DNA from: Heterobasidion occidentale
Lineage: Eukaryota > Basidiomycota > Agaricomycetes > Russulales > Bondarzewiaceae
Direction: 5' to 3'
Assembly: GCA_039111635.1 (NCBI GenBank)
Contig: JBCAQO010000007.1
Location: 2,666,001-2,730,000 of the forward strand
Length of the DNA stretch: 64,000 nucleotides
The position numbers and the translations under genes are program-made. Positions 26,741-37,290 of the stretch are shown piece after piece. Position 1 is the first letter of the stretch. Each line of letters opens with the position of its first letter. The notes below the pieces were generated by a model. That model worked only from the letters and a program-made list of their open reading frames with translations. It made no database searches and was not told the DNA's origin.

Positions 26741-29700
26741 TCACCTGTATTCTTCATCCATCATGGATGCTCGTATGTGTGCGACCGTGGCTCCCGTGGC
26801 TAGTAGTTTCTTCCCTATTGGGTGAACGAGTAACTTGCACCTTATGGATTCTTCCTGTATAGCGGTTTCTGCCTGTTTAACCGTTAGTCCTGCGCCTAGT
26901 AGTTTCTTTCCTGCTGGTGTCTGTGTCAGCTTCCGTCTCGAGGTTTCTTCCTGTATTGTGGTCTCCGCTTGTTTGACCGTTAAACCTGCGTCGAGTAGTT
27001 TCTTCCCTGCCGAGGTCTTCATTAGCCGAATTTGTCTGTCGCACAGTTCCACTATCTGGTTTCTGTCGAGTGCGAGTTGTAATTCCCGAGTAGACGACCC
27101 CATGCCTCGGACTGCCAGTGGGTATTTCCTGTGGAAGTCGCTAACTTCCTCCTTCGCGTTCTTGACCGCGTCCGCTGATTCCCACGAGTTGTCGGATTCC
27201 GGGTACCCTTTCCATTTGACTAGGTATTGTAGGGTCTTCCAACGTCCAAAGCGGCGGGATGCTATAATTCTTTCGACCTCAAATTCTTCCTGTCCTTCGA
27301 TGAGGTCGGGTGGAGGTTTCCTATAGTTTGGACCGTGAGTGGTGTTCTCCTTGTACATGGTTAACCGCGAGGCATGGAAGACATTGTGTATCTTCCTCCA
27401 ATTCTTCGGCAACTCGAGCCGATAGTTAACCGTTCCTATGGTGTCCAAAATCTTGAATGGCCCAAATCTTTTTGGCCTTAACTTCTCCGAGGGGTGATCC
27501 GTGTGTATGTTCTTTCCGTCGAGCCATACTTGATCGCCTTTCTTGAATGGGGGAAGTTCTACCCCAAACTTATCGTGCTGAGTCTTCATGGATTCTGCTG
27601 CAATTTCCAAACTGGCCTTTGCTTCTTGCTGTGCTTTCTTTAACAGTTCTAGGCGCTTGTCGGCAGTGGGTACATTTGTGTTTCCGACGATTGCAGGGTA
27701 AGCTCTTGGTTGGTATCCATGAAGGAGCTCGAACGGCGAGATCTTTGTCGCCGAGTGCTGGTGTGAGTTGTGGGCATATTCTGCATAGGGAATAAGTTCG
27801 GCCCAGTCGTCCTGTGTGGAGCTGCAAAATGCCCTGAGGTATTGCTCCAGTTCCTGGTTCATCCGTTCCGTTGCCCCATCCGTCTGTGGGTGGTAAGCCG
27901 TGCTAAGGGATGACTTGATTCCTAATTCTTCTAGTAGCGCCTGTGCTACTTTAGACGCAAATTGTGTTCCGCGGTCCGAAATTATCTTGTCCGGTAATCC
28001 GTACCGTCGCCATGTGTGATCTAAGAGTAATTTCGCCGTTCCGTCGGAATCGATCGTCTTCTTGCAAGGGGTGATGATCGTTGTCTTCGTTAACCGATCC
28101 GTGACCACGTGTATCGAGTCGTATCCATTTGACTCCGGGAGATCTGTAATAAAGTCCATTGTGATTGTTCCGAATGGTCGGTCCGGTATCTCCGTAGGCT
28201 GTAACGGCACCATTGTCGGGTGTGTGTCGTTCTTTGTTGATTGACATATTGCGCATCCTTCCACGTATTGTTGTACCGTGTTAGACATTCCGGGCCAAGT
28301 ATAGTCTTGACCGACTGACGCCAGGGTACCTCTAACTCCTGGATGTCCCGCTGTTCGGTTGTCGTGATGCCGTTTGATTATGTCCCTTCGTAGTTCTCCG
28401 TTTGACGGTACGTAAACCTTTCCGCGATGTAGTACGAGGCCGTCCTCTTCGTTCCATTCCTGCAAGCCTTTCTTGAGGGATCTTGGTCCGAGTTCATTGA
28501 CCTGTTTCAGTATTTCCAATAGCCAGGGGTCTTCCCTGTTTCCTGCTATGATGCGGTCCCTAAGCTCCGTCTCGATCATGGTAACCGCCGTTCTTCCCGT
28601 TGCCCTAAGGTGGAAGATCTTCTGTGGATCGAGAGGTTCTATCAGATCTGTTGCGCCGAGATGGACAGATCTGATGTTTGTTGCTTCTGTGAAGGGGGTC
28701 CGGGAGTTTGGCTGGGTTGTTTTATCGAAAATTTCCGGCCCGAGGAGGACTTCTCCCGAATTGTCTAATTCCACCCCCTCTTTATGGTCTGGCCTCCGAG
28801 ACAGACCGTCTGATTTATTCGTGGTCCCCGCCTTGTGTGTGAGTTTGTAGTCGAAGCGTGACAAATAAAGCGACCACCGGGCTTGTCGACGATTTAGTTT
28901 CTGTGATGTCCTGAACCATTCCAGATTCTTGTGATCGGTCCAGACGTCGACCTGGTGTGTGGCGCCTTCCAAGTAGTGTCTCCATGCTTCGAACGACCGT
29001 ACTACCGCCAGAAGTTCCTTGTCGTATATCGGGTAGTTTCGTTCTGCGGGTGCAAGGGATTTCGATATATAGGCACATGGGTGCCACTTGCCGTCCTTGG
29101 CCTGTTGCGAGAGTACTGCACCTGTAGCAAAATCAGAGGCATCGCATTCGATGCGGAATGGCTGTTCCGTATCCGGCATGATTAGTACAGGTGACTCGGT
29201 GAATGCCTTCCTAAGCTGTTGGAAGGCCTGCTCGCATCCTGGGGTCCATACCCAGGCGTGTTCCTTCTGTGTTAACTCGAATAGCGGTCGTGCTACTTTC
29301 GAGTAATCCTTTATAAATCTGCGATAAAAATTGCAGAATCCAAGGAAGGACTGTACTTCCTTGACGCGAGTGGGCGTCGGCCACTGCGCTATTCCTTCTA
29401 CCTTGACTGGATCCATTTCCAGGTGTCCATGCGATATGACGTACCCCAAGTACGTCAGTTTATTCTTATGGAAATGGCATTTCGATGGTTGCAGGTAGAG
29501 ATCGTTGTCCTTCAATATTTGGAGGACCTGCCGTACGATTCGGATGTGTTCTTCCATGGTCTTGGTGAATACCAAGATATCGTCCATGTAGATCGCAACC
29601 TTCCCCGAGTAGATGAGGTCTTTGAAGAGCGAGTTCATCATGGTTTGGAAGGTGGCCGGCGAGTTCGTTAATCCGAAGTACATGACGAGGGGTTCGTACA

Positions 29701-32095
29701 TTCCTAGATTCGTTAGGAATGCCGCCTTGTGAATATCTTTCTCAAACATCTTTATGTTGTTGAAACCTGTGTCAACATCCATAAGCGAGAGGTATTCCGC
29801 ATCCTTGAGTAGGTCTAAAAGTTCCTGGATTATCGGCAGGGGGTACTTGTTCTTCACGGTTATCTCGTTTAACCGTCGATAATCCATGACTGGCTGCAAT
29901 TTTCCGTTCTTCTTTTTGACGAAAAAGAAGGGTGATGCGATGTGTGACTTGGATTCCCTGATGAATCCCTTGGCCAGATTTTCCTCTATAAATTTCTTGA
30001 GCTCGGCCTGTTCGATAGGACTTAGACTGTAGAGTTTGGGGCGTAACGAGTGTTCCATGCCCTCCTTGATGTCAATATGATGGTCCCATGGTCTTTCCGG
30101 TGGGAGCCGTCCTTTGGGTCGTCCGGTGAATACTTCTTTGTAGTCCCAGTATTCCTTTGGTACAATTTCTTCGAATGATAACTCCGGCTTTCCCTTTGCG
30201 GCTTCTTCCGCTAAGCGCTGTGAGTTAGTATGCTTGGTCTGTTTCTTTGGTTCCAGCCCGAGCGGGTCTTCGCGCTTGCCCTTCGGTTGCGACTTATCCT
30301 TGAATTCTTTGCGCGTGCCCCAAGGCTGCGACTGATTTTCTTTGTCTTCACGCGTGCCCTTAGGCCGCGATTTGTCTTCGCGCGTGCCCCAAGGTCGCGA
30401 CTTTTCTTCGCGCATGCCCCAAGGCTGCGACTTTTCCTGGGTTTCGGCTCTGTGGATGTCTACTCCTTCCTCGGAGTCATTGTATAGCTCCAGTGCTTCT
30501 AGAGCTCCCGTTTCTAGGTACCTGACGAGGTATACTCCATCTTCGTCTAGGTTCGTGGAGGAAAGTGCGGGCTTGCCGCTACCGTCTTCCGTTGCATCTT
30601 CTTCGGCCCATGTGGGGGCTTTCATTTGTTTAGCCCGAGCGCGAAGATGCGCATTCAACCTTCGGGTTGTGAACCCCGGATCTTTAGGTATTGTCCGCGG
30701 ATGTGGTACTGTGGTGTTTCCCACTTTCCGGCCTGTCCTAGGTATTCCCGCCTTTTGTGATGGGATGCTGTAGTCCCGGCGCTGATAGTCCTCGACCTCT
30801 ATCCTGTTCTCCTCGAGGGTGGGGAATATTGTTTTCTTCCTAAAGGCTCTTTTGGCCTTGACCGGCCCTCCTTGTATTAGACAGGAGGGTGGGCATCTCG
30901 TGAGGTGCAGCCCGTAGGCATGCCAGTCGACTTCTGGGTTGTGTTTTAACAACCAGTCGGTTCCTAGAATAACGTCCTCCTTTCCTATGTCCGAGACATA
31001 GTAGGTCCGTTCCTGGTGCATTCCGCGATTTTCTCCATGAATATGGATGCCTATGCTTGCTCGTGCGGTAATGCTTCCTAGTGACTCCCCTCCTACGTGG
31101 TTTATGGGGATAGGTCGAGTGGGGATAGTTACGACTCGATGTTTCTCTACGAACCGGCGATTAATGAAGTTGCCGGTTGCTCCGCTGTCGATTAACGCAG
31201 TGGTTCTTGCCGTCCTATTGAGTCCTATGAGATCTATCTCAATTCGAAGTGATGGTGCCCCTGTTTTTACAATCTGAGAGATCGAAGAGATCGAGATGGC
31301 TGGTCTGGGATCTTCTTCAACTTCTGCTTCTTCGCATAAGTGTGCGATTGGCGAGAACCGATTACTTGTCGGAATAGGCGTTGGCTGGCGCCTATCCGAG
31401 ATCTGTTCCAAGAGATGCTGTATCTCCGAAGCTTCCGTGAGCTTCTTTTCCTGGTATCGGTTCCGTTCTGGGGTTCCTTGCATCCTTTCCCATAGGGTTT
31501 TCTTCGGCTTCTTGTTCCTTCGGTTTGGGCAGTTCCTTGCCCAGTGCCCTGGTTCACTGCAACTAAAACAAATGTCGTTGTCAGTACCTTCGCGCTTCCT
31601 TTTCCTTCCCTGGTATGGCGATAGGATTGGTCTGTAAGCTTCTTGAAAAGCTTCTTCTTCCATTGACTCCGCGTGCTTCCCTGTTTGAGTTATTAGATCT
31701 TCAAAACGATCTGGTACTCCGTCCTGAAGGACTCGCACGGCGAGTTCTTTCTTGAGTCCCCTCAGGTAGTATTTCTTTTTGAGTTGGTCGTCTGCTCTGG
31801 CTAGGAGGGCGATCGCCCCGAATCTCTGCGTGTACTGGACCCAATTTCTGTTTCCTTGAGTGACTTTCAGTAGTCGGTCTGGTACGCTGGGCAGTCGAAA
31901 GGCTTTGTCCGGGGGTTCCGGTTCCGGGGTCTTGGCGGTACTCATCTTCGCTGGCTGGGCGAAGGTTGGAGTAGTGGGGCGTGATCCGGATAGAGATGGG
32001 GAACGTAACGTATCCGTCCCTTTCGAGTAGGTATCGATATGGAGGATGATGGAGTAGTGGTCTGAACAAACTGTCGGTGATTTGGTTAAGCGCAC
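26741..32095 (-). CDS. pol: Family B Gag(partial)-Pol polyprotein with chromodomain
   Basis: 1784 codons without a stop. Gag remnant: only the end of the capsid (QGNRNWVQYTQRF...YYLRGLKKEL) and a CCHC knuckle CFSCSEPGHWARNC near residue 175. Protease: TTALIDSGATGNFINRRF near 302. RT: FFVKKKNGKLQPVMDYRRLN, then FGLTNSPATFQ and YMDDILVF near 836. RNase H: ECDASDFATGAVL, DKELLAVV, WTDHKNLEW. Integrase: H2C2 finger near 1242-1283 and D,D,E at about 1312 (TMDF), 1371 (SDRGTQF) and 1406 (DGATERMNQ). Chromodomain near 1602-1650 (EFEVERIIASRRF...YLVKWKGYPESDNSWE). It ends with three 32-residue repeats (AGKKLL.AGLTVKQAET.IQEE). The start is uncertain; an in-frame ATG precedes STAKTPEPEPPDK. Confidence 0.92.
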   Translation of the reverse strand: MRLTKSPTVCSDHYSIILHIDTYSKGTDTLRSPSLSGSRPTTPTFAQPAKMSTAKTPEPEPPDKAFRLPSVPDRLLKVTQGNRNWVQYTQRFGAIALLARADDQLKKKYYLRGLKKELAVRVLQDGVPDRFEDLITQTGKHAESMEEEAFQEAYRPILSPYQGRKRKREGTDNDICFSCSEPGHWARNCPNRRNKKPKKTLWERMQGTPERNRYQEKKLTEASEIQHLLEQISDRRQPTPIPTSNRFSPIAHLCEEAEVEEDPRPAISISSISQIVKTGAPSLRIEIDLIGLNRTARTTALIDSGATGNFINRRFVEKHRVVTIPTRPIPINHVGGESLGSITARASIGIHIHGENRGMHQERTYYVSDIGKEDVILGTDWLLKHNPEVDWHAYGLHLTRCPPSCLIQGGPVKAKRAFRKKTIFPTLEENRIEVEDYQRRDYSIPSQKAGIPRTGRKVGNTTVPHPRTIPKDPGFTTRRLNAHLRARAKQMKAPTWAEEDATEDGSGKPALSSTNLDEDGVYLVRYLETGALEALELYNDSEEGVDIHRAETQEKSQPWGMREEKSRPWGTREDKSRPKGTREDKENQSQPWGTRKEFKDKSQPKGKREDPLGLEPKKQTKHTNSQRLAEEAAKGKPELSFEEIVPKEYWDYKEVFTGRPKGRLPPERPWDHHIDIKEGMEHSLRPKLYSLSPIEQAELKKFIEENLAKGFIRESKSHIASPFFFVKKKNGKLQPVMDYRRLNEITVKNKYPLPIIQELLDLLKDAEYLSLMDVDTGFNNIKMFEKDIHKAAFLTNLGMYEPLVMYFGLTNSPATFQTMMNSLFKDLIYSGKVAIYMDDILVFTKTMEEHIRIVRQVLQILKDNDLYLQPSKCHFHKNKLTYLGYVISHGHLEMDPVKVEGIAQWPTPTRVKEVQSFLGFCNFYRRFIKDYSKVARPLFELTQKEHAWVWTPGCEQAFQQLRKAFTESPVLIMPDTEQPFRIECDASDFATGAVLSQQAKDGKWHPCAYISKSLAPAERNYPIYDKELLAVVRSFEAWRHYLEGATHQVDVWTDHKNLEWFRTSQKLNRRQARWSLYLSRFDYKLTHKAGTTNKSDGLSRRPDHKEGVELDNSGEVLLGPEIFDKTTQPNSRTPFTEATNIRSVHLGATDLIEPLDPQKIFHLRATGRTAVTMIETELRDRIIAGNREDPWLLEILKQVNELGPRSLKKGLQEWNEEDGLVLHRGKVYVPSNGELRRDIIKRHHDNRTAGHPGVRGTLASVGQDYTWPGMSNTVQQYVEGCAICQSTKNDTHPTMVPLQPTEIPDRPFGTITMDFITDLPESNGYDSIHVVTDRLTKTTIITPCKKTIDSDGTAKLLLDHTWRRYGLPDKIISDRGTQFASKVAQALLEELGIKSSLSTAYHPQTDGATERMNQELEQYLRAFCSSTQDDWAELIPYAEYAHNSHQHSATKISPFELLHGYQPRAYPAIVGNTNVPTADKRLELLKKAQQEAKASLEIAAESMKTQHDKFGVELPPFKKGDQVWLDGKNIHTDHPSEKLRPKRFGPFKILDTIGTVNYRLELPKNWRKIHNVFHASRLTMYKENTTHGPNYRKPPPDLIEGQEEFEVERIIASRRFGRWKTLQYLVKWKGYPESDNSWESADAVKNAKEEVSDFHRKYPLAVRGMGSSTRELQLALDRNQIVELCDRQIRLMKTSAGKKLLDAGLTVKQAETTIQEETSRRKLTQTPAGKKLLGAGLTVKQAETAIQEESIRCKLLVHPIGKKLLATGATVAHIRASMMDEEYR

Positions 32096-32256
32096 TGCTA
32101 ATGACCTCGGGTGGTTCTGCTACAAGGGTGATGGAGAGTGTGTGCGTTCGGCGTAAATCGCCTTCGTGTAAATGGAAGGTGATGACGCCGACGATCTCGG
32201 TATTTGGGGAGGGTAGTCCGTCCAGAGTGAGGCAGGGGCAGGTGAGCTCGTTCAAG
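32096..32256 (-). other. Family B leader with self-priming primer site
   Basis: TGAACGAGCT (minus strand, 32254-32245) begins 2 nt after the 5' LTR and is complementary over 10 nt to AGCTCGTTCA at 32728-32719 inside the LTR, about 27 nt downstream of TATATATA. A further frame (32255 downward, NELTCPCLTLDGLPSPN...) is open here but leads nowhere known. Confidence 0.65.
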
Positions 32257-33079
32257 TGTTAAGACCTGGTCTTCGCACGTGATGTGCCAGGAGGCTCCTG
32301 AGTCACTGAGGGACGTGCCAAATCCAAGTACGTCCGATGAAAGCACCAGCGGCTACTTGAGTGCGTAACTCGGGATGTACGAGAGATTCGTGATGGTATC
32401 GCGTCTCCAGGAATGCACAAAGGTTTTCCCACAGATGTGCGGGTACGACCTGATGCGGACCTGGATGGCAGTAGATATGATGCCCACTAAAGTCGAGATA
32501 GAATACTGCTAGTCCTGTGTAGAACTCAGCCAGTATTGAGATGACGACTGAGTGGTTGAGGATGACGATAGAGAGAAGCGCAGGGCAAGTTAAACCGATG
32601 CTCAAGCAGATGTTCTATTGACAATCAAGAGTCTGGCCTATTGGCAAAGACTATGATATAGCAGAGGTATGGCTAGTACCAAGGGTCAAGAGTAAGAACA
32701 GGTGGGGAGTAACAAAGGTGAACGAGCTGGCGATACAGGTATCTGGCTCGTTCTATATATACGTAAACTACTTTAGGGCAAGATCGACAGAAGGTCCGTG
32801 CTTCTTAAGGTACCGAGGTAAATAGAAGCAAACAATCGACGATCGAAAAATCAACGAACAAACCGTTGGGGCAGGGACAGGAACCAGGAACAGGGACCGT
32901 TCAGGTAACTGTGATGACATGATCGTTGATCAGGGGTAGAAGATAAGATAAGATAACTCAATGTCTGTTGGTGAAGTCAAAGGGTCGGTCACCGGGTATA
33001 GGCCATATCCGTTGGTCATAGACCGCGTGTCATACGATCAGGTGATCATATATCATGTGTTATGAGCCGGCTCTTAACA
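32257..33079 (-). repeat. Family B 5' LTR (823 bp)
   Basis: Same family as 24163-24967 with many substitutions and indels. The TATA-like TATATATA lies around 32754-32761 and the inferred RNA start is at 32728. Confidence 0.9.
32303..32605 (-). CDS. LTR-encoded small frame (family B), unknown function
   Basis: 100 codons from an ATG about 120 nt downstream of the inferred RNA start, so it is the first open frame of the transcript. Hydrophobic N-terminus (LLSIVILNHSVVISIL), then AEFYTGLAVFYLDFSG, YCHPGPHQVVPAHLWENL, HPELRTQVAAGAFIGRTW. The 3' LTR copy (from 24513) keeps the same reading with few amino-acid changes. It shares a motif with the family C LTR frame. No known family; translation is inferred. 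Confidence 0.42.
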   Translation of the reverse strand: MSIGLTCPALLSIVILNHSVVISILAEFYTGLAVFYLDFSGHHIYCHPGPHQVVPAHLWENLCAFLETRYHHESLVHPELRTQVAAGAFIGRTWIWHVPQ

Positions 33080-33950
33080 CTTGCCGATATCAAGTTGAAA
33101 ATATCCTCAGCATTTCACCCTTAATCTGATAGTCCCTTTGAACTGACTAACAAGATGGTTAACCAGTGTTTGCAATTTTACGTGGAACATAAACAAACTG
33201 GCTGGGTGAAAGCTCTTTTTTGCATGTGTTTCCACCTTATGAACACATTGAATGCTTCTATAGGGTTTTCTCTGTTTCAGCTGCACATGGGCCACTATCT
33301 CCATCTCATTTTCCCCTAGTAGGGAACCCTACTGCATTTACTCCTCTTACCCAGCCCACCATGGTTGCCCTCATAAAGTGCATCCACATGGACTTGTTGG
33401 CAGACACTAATACCTTGCTTGCCACTAAAACTGCTCAAGCCAACTTTGCAAACCAATACCAACCAACCCCTTTTTTAAGGTTGGTGACCATGTTCTGCTC
33501 TCCACCTTCTACCACTAGCATAGTTTCTGGTCTGAGGATTTGTCATGTATAGCCAAGTTCATGCTGCGCTACAATGGTCCTTATATTGTCATAGATGAAC
33601 ACCCAGTGAAGTTGTGTTATACCCTCTTGCTCCCCAAATCTGACAAAACATTCCCAATGTTCTATACTAGCCTGCTTTGTCCCTTTTTCAATAACAATCC
33701 CACACATTTTCCCACTCACCACCTGCCACACCCTGTGCCTTACATGACCTTGGATGGTGTCAAGGAGTTTGTGGTGGACTAGATTGTGGATGAAAGTCGC
33801 ATGGGTAAAGGTTTGCAATATTGTGTGCTGTAGAAAGGCTGGGGATTAGACAACACTTGTTGGCTGCCATGTCAAGAGCTTGAGGACTGCACGGCCTTGA
33901 ATGATTGGTTGAGCTCCCACCCTCTCTGGCCCTATCTGTTTCCAGGCCCC
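33080..33950 (+). pseudogene. Gypsy integrase C-terminal/chromodomain relic
   Basis: Broken frames on the plus strand: KLKISSAFHP and LTNKMVNQCLQFYVEHK.TGW (integrase end), MNTLNASIGFSLFQLHMG near 33240-33290, then KFMLRYNGPYIVIDEH (GPY/F-like) near 33545, and a chromodomain-like VVD.IVDESRMGKGLQYCVL.KGWG with W in the expected place near 33775-33860. Several in-frame stops and the loss of CpG mark an old copy. It belongs to a Gypsy lineage different from A and B. Confidence 0.7.
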
Positions 33951-36900
33951 CCAAATGCAATTGGTGATACATGGCGTACACTACCTTTCTTGTTCCTACT
34001 ATTCCGCTGGCTATCCATGTCACTCAAGTAGGTCGCACCGTTGTTGCACCCAAATACCCTGATGCCTTATGATAGGCTGGGCTCTCCCCTTTGCTTTCTA
34101 CTCTCCCCTATTTTTCCTTTTTCTTGGTGGAGAAGAGTGTAAGCCCAGCTTACCACTTCAATCACTACCTACCTACACTTACCACTCCACTTACTACCTA
34201 CTCGCACCCATACTCACCAAACATAACACTTACCTTGACACTTGCTGCTCCACTTACCTAATCCATAGCACACTGCATGCCAGTACTAGGAATCCATATA
34301 AATAGCATATAGCGAGACCTACGTACAACAGCCAGATTTCCCCCTCCTCATTCTCCTTCTGTATTTCCTCTCCTGTCTCCCTTTGCTTCCTGCCTTATCT
34401 ATGATACACCCAACATTGTCCTATTACATTCTATTCAATCCTCATTTGCCTCCACCCTTGTTCTAGATCCAGCCCAATCCATAGCTAAGTGTTGGATACC
34501 TGTATACCTTTCTATTGTGGGGTCCTCACAATCAGACAGCATATGCCAACTCTGAGCTGCCACCTGGATCAGCCATTCAAAATAAATACAGTATGGAACC
34601 TTACCTTGGACTTGCAGCAGCAGAACAGCTCTATTGAGCATCAAAACAAAGCCATGATGTGTCAAAAAAAGACTGGGAGCCACCATTATCAAAGGCGGCT
34701 AAAAAGGCAAGCACACAACAGCATTGAAGCCAGCAATCAAGAAGCCTAAGGCCAGGCCTATCAAGAAGATAAAGATTGTAGAGGCAACAAACTCTGCCAG
34801 CACTATCAAAGATTGGAAGACTAGTGCAAGTAACTATCTGAGTGAGAAACTAGAGTTTCTCTTGGTTTTGGTTGAGGAAAACCTACTAATCAGAGCCTTT
34901 ATATAGGAGAGGATCAGTATCTAGTACAATACATGGGCCAAGAGCAATGGGTTTTTGTGCTAAGACATGAAGCCATTTCAAAAGTGCTATGAGCATATGC
35001 ATCAATCTTCTGATACATTGTATACTCTTACCTAAACATTCTGATAGGTCCTAGAGCATAAGAACAAGTGTCCAACTGGTGATGCTAAAGTTCCAGAGAT
35101 AGTTTAGTAGGCTTTGTGGATTGAAGGCATGATCAAGAAGAGGTCTAAAATCTGCTTACTTGATGATATCCCACAGACTGATAACATATTAGGCTTTGGC
35201 CATTAGGGTTGTAGAGAGGCATATATTAATTCAGAGGATGATGATGTTGTGCTCATTGAGTTAGATCCTGTGGGTGACATGGTAAAAAAAGACCCTAATG
35301 CACCCATTGTCAAGGTAGAGGCTCCAAAAGTCATAAAGGCTTACTACACTGATGCTCATATCTCAAAAATCATCATAAAACCTTCGCTTTCCAAGTCACG
35401 TGGCAATACTACCAAGTAGCTTGCTAGAAATATTACCAATGCTTTTAGCCTAGAGGCTTGTATTGTGCCGGAGGATGCGGAGTTAGAGCACTATTTCATT
35501 CAATCTCATATCACATCCTTCAAAGCTGAGGCCCAGTGAGAATCCCTCCATATCTGAGAGGACAAGGTTGGAAACTTCCCATGGAAATGAGACCAGGTAG
35601 AAGCTGGTAGAAAAAAAGATATTTGGCTATCAAAAAGTTCCCAAAAACTCAGGAAACCAAAGAACATCTTCTGGTTTCCTTAATCTTTTGTATTTCTGTT
35701 GTGTTTCTATTGTTTTTTTTTGATTTATTCTCTGTTACAAACTTTTTATTTCTGATTATGTGACTGTTCTAGCATGACTTGGCACTCTAAATACCAGTGA
35801 TCACGACAGTTTTATTCACACTACACATACAGTCATGAGTGGGTTAGAGAAGGCTACCGTAGGTATAAGTACAAGCAAAAGGATAAATGAGAGATAGGCA
35901 ACCAAATGTCCTGTGTTGTATATGTAAATATGTCACGGCTAGCTTTTAATTTTGAATGATGAGTTGATGATGCAGGAAAGACATAAATAAGGGTTGTTGA
36001 TTTCAGAGAGGACAGCTTAGAAGATGGCTTACTGGCTGAAGGAAGGTGTATTAAGTGTATGATGATGAGGGGCATTATGATCGTGTTGTGCTTGAGGTCC
36101 AAGTTTGATGACAATGCAGAGCCTAAGAGAAATCTGATGAAGTTGGTAACCTAGGGGTCCTAGAGCATCTGCGGTGATATAGACAACACAGAAGATGTTG
36201 AGGTGGAATATAGCAAAGCAGGCATCTTGGGGATGGGTGGGTACAAGATAGAGTGTGATACAATGCTAGGCTGAATAGGCTTAGGAGGCAACATCCATGT
36301 GCCAAAGCCAAAGGAGGGAATGGAGGTAGAGGTAGAGAAGATGGAGAACACATACAAGATAGAGGAACCAGGAGGTAAATCTAGACTAGCATATGAGTGA
36401 GAAGAAAAACAAGAATACATGCAACAACAGTGACATGACATTGACCACTGCCTCACCACTGTTGAAGGATGCCTTTAGCCTGCTGCCATTGCCACCAATT
36501 ATCAGCAGCCCACTGACATCTACTGAGATGTTTTTATAGCTTGCGCACCTGCAAACATATGTCATCTCACTTGTGGCCTTACTCACCATTATTGCTCACT
36601 ATTATCTTAGAGCGCACACAGGTAAATGGCACAGCAACAACCAAGGCCGATAGGAAAGGCAACCTACATAATCTAATGGAAGGTGTGGTGGTGGTGGTGG
36701 TGATGGTAGAAGCAGCGGGGAATGAGGTAGGATGACTGAGAGCTTGACTTGGACTAGCACGGCATCTAGAAAACCCTTCCCTCTTATTAAATTATAATTA
36801 TACATAATTATCAATAATACTAATTAGTGCTAATTATGATGTATTATATCTAATTATCTATAATTATGGTTATGATTAAATCTGCGAATCAAGATAATGC

Positions 36901-37200
36901 TGTCTATATTACTAGAGTCTTAAAAGAAAGTACTAACCCAATTATTATTTTACATACCCAAATTTCAAATTGAGTGAGTATCACAAATGTTTTCTCCTAA
37001 TATAAAGTGTATTCTCTATTTTTTTTTCAGTTTTTGGTAGTGGTATCTAATATTTAAGCTCATATCCTGGAAGCCATATTGTTAGAGTATTTATCACCTT
37101 CTTTATGAATAAAATAGTTAAGAGATGAATGTGTAATAGGATTATATGTGTTAAGACTCTTTACAATATGTCTATATATTCAAATTACCAAGATATCTAA
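33951..37200. other. AT-rich, CpG-poor decayed repeat sequence, unassigned
   Basis: No intact gene. Traces of translated-looking sequence (for example 34690-35560, +) are riddled with stops and I could not assign them. Low-complexity (GGTGGT)n lies near 36685-36705. Confidence 0.5.
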
Positions 37201-37203
37201 TTT

Positions 37204-37290
37204 AGACTTTATGGCTGAGTGGTTTAAAGCATCTCTTTGGAGTGCTCACAAGCATAAGGTTGTGGGTTCAACTTTGGGTTAGGGCAAGTT
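37204..37290 (+). ncRNA. tRNA-like segment, decayed (possible SINE head)
   Basis: ATGGCTGAGTGGTTTAAAGC has the D-arm/A-box form of a Leu/Ser tRNA, and GGGTTCAACTTT 45 nt downstream resembles a decayed B box. The T stem and acceptor stem do not pair well, so it is not a functional tRNA. Confidence 0.3.

Larger units (their letters stand above)
24163..33079 (-). mobile_element. Ty3/Gypsy chromovirus, family B (8.9 kb, minus strand)
   Basis: In element orientation: 5' LTR 33079-32257, primer site 32254-32245, partial gag fused to pol (32095-26741), in-frame extension to 25364, polypurine tract 24980-24968, 3' LTR 24967-24163. The LTRs are visibly diverged (805 versus 823 bp) and the flanking pentamers differ (GAAGG versus CTTGC), so the two LTRs may come from different insertions. 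Pol has no stops, but the N-terminal half of the Gag capsid is missing. Confidence 0.92.

Noticed and set aside
34434..36814. Many 60-100-codon frames in AT-rich DNA
   Set aside because: No similarity, no splice structure, CpG-depleted repeat-like sequence.
37204..37290. A functional Leu/Ser tRNA gene
   Set aside because: T stem and acceptor stem do not pair.
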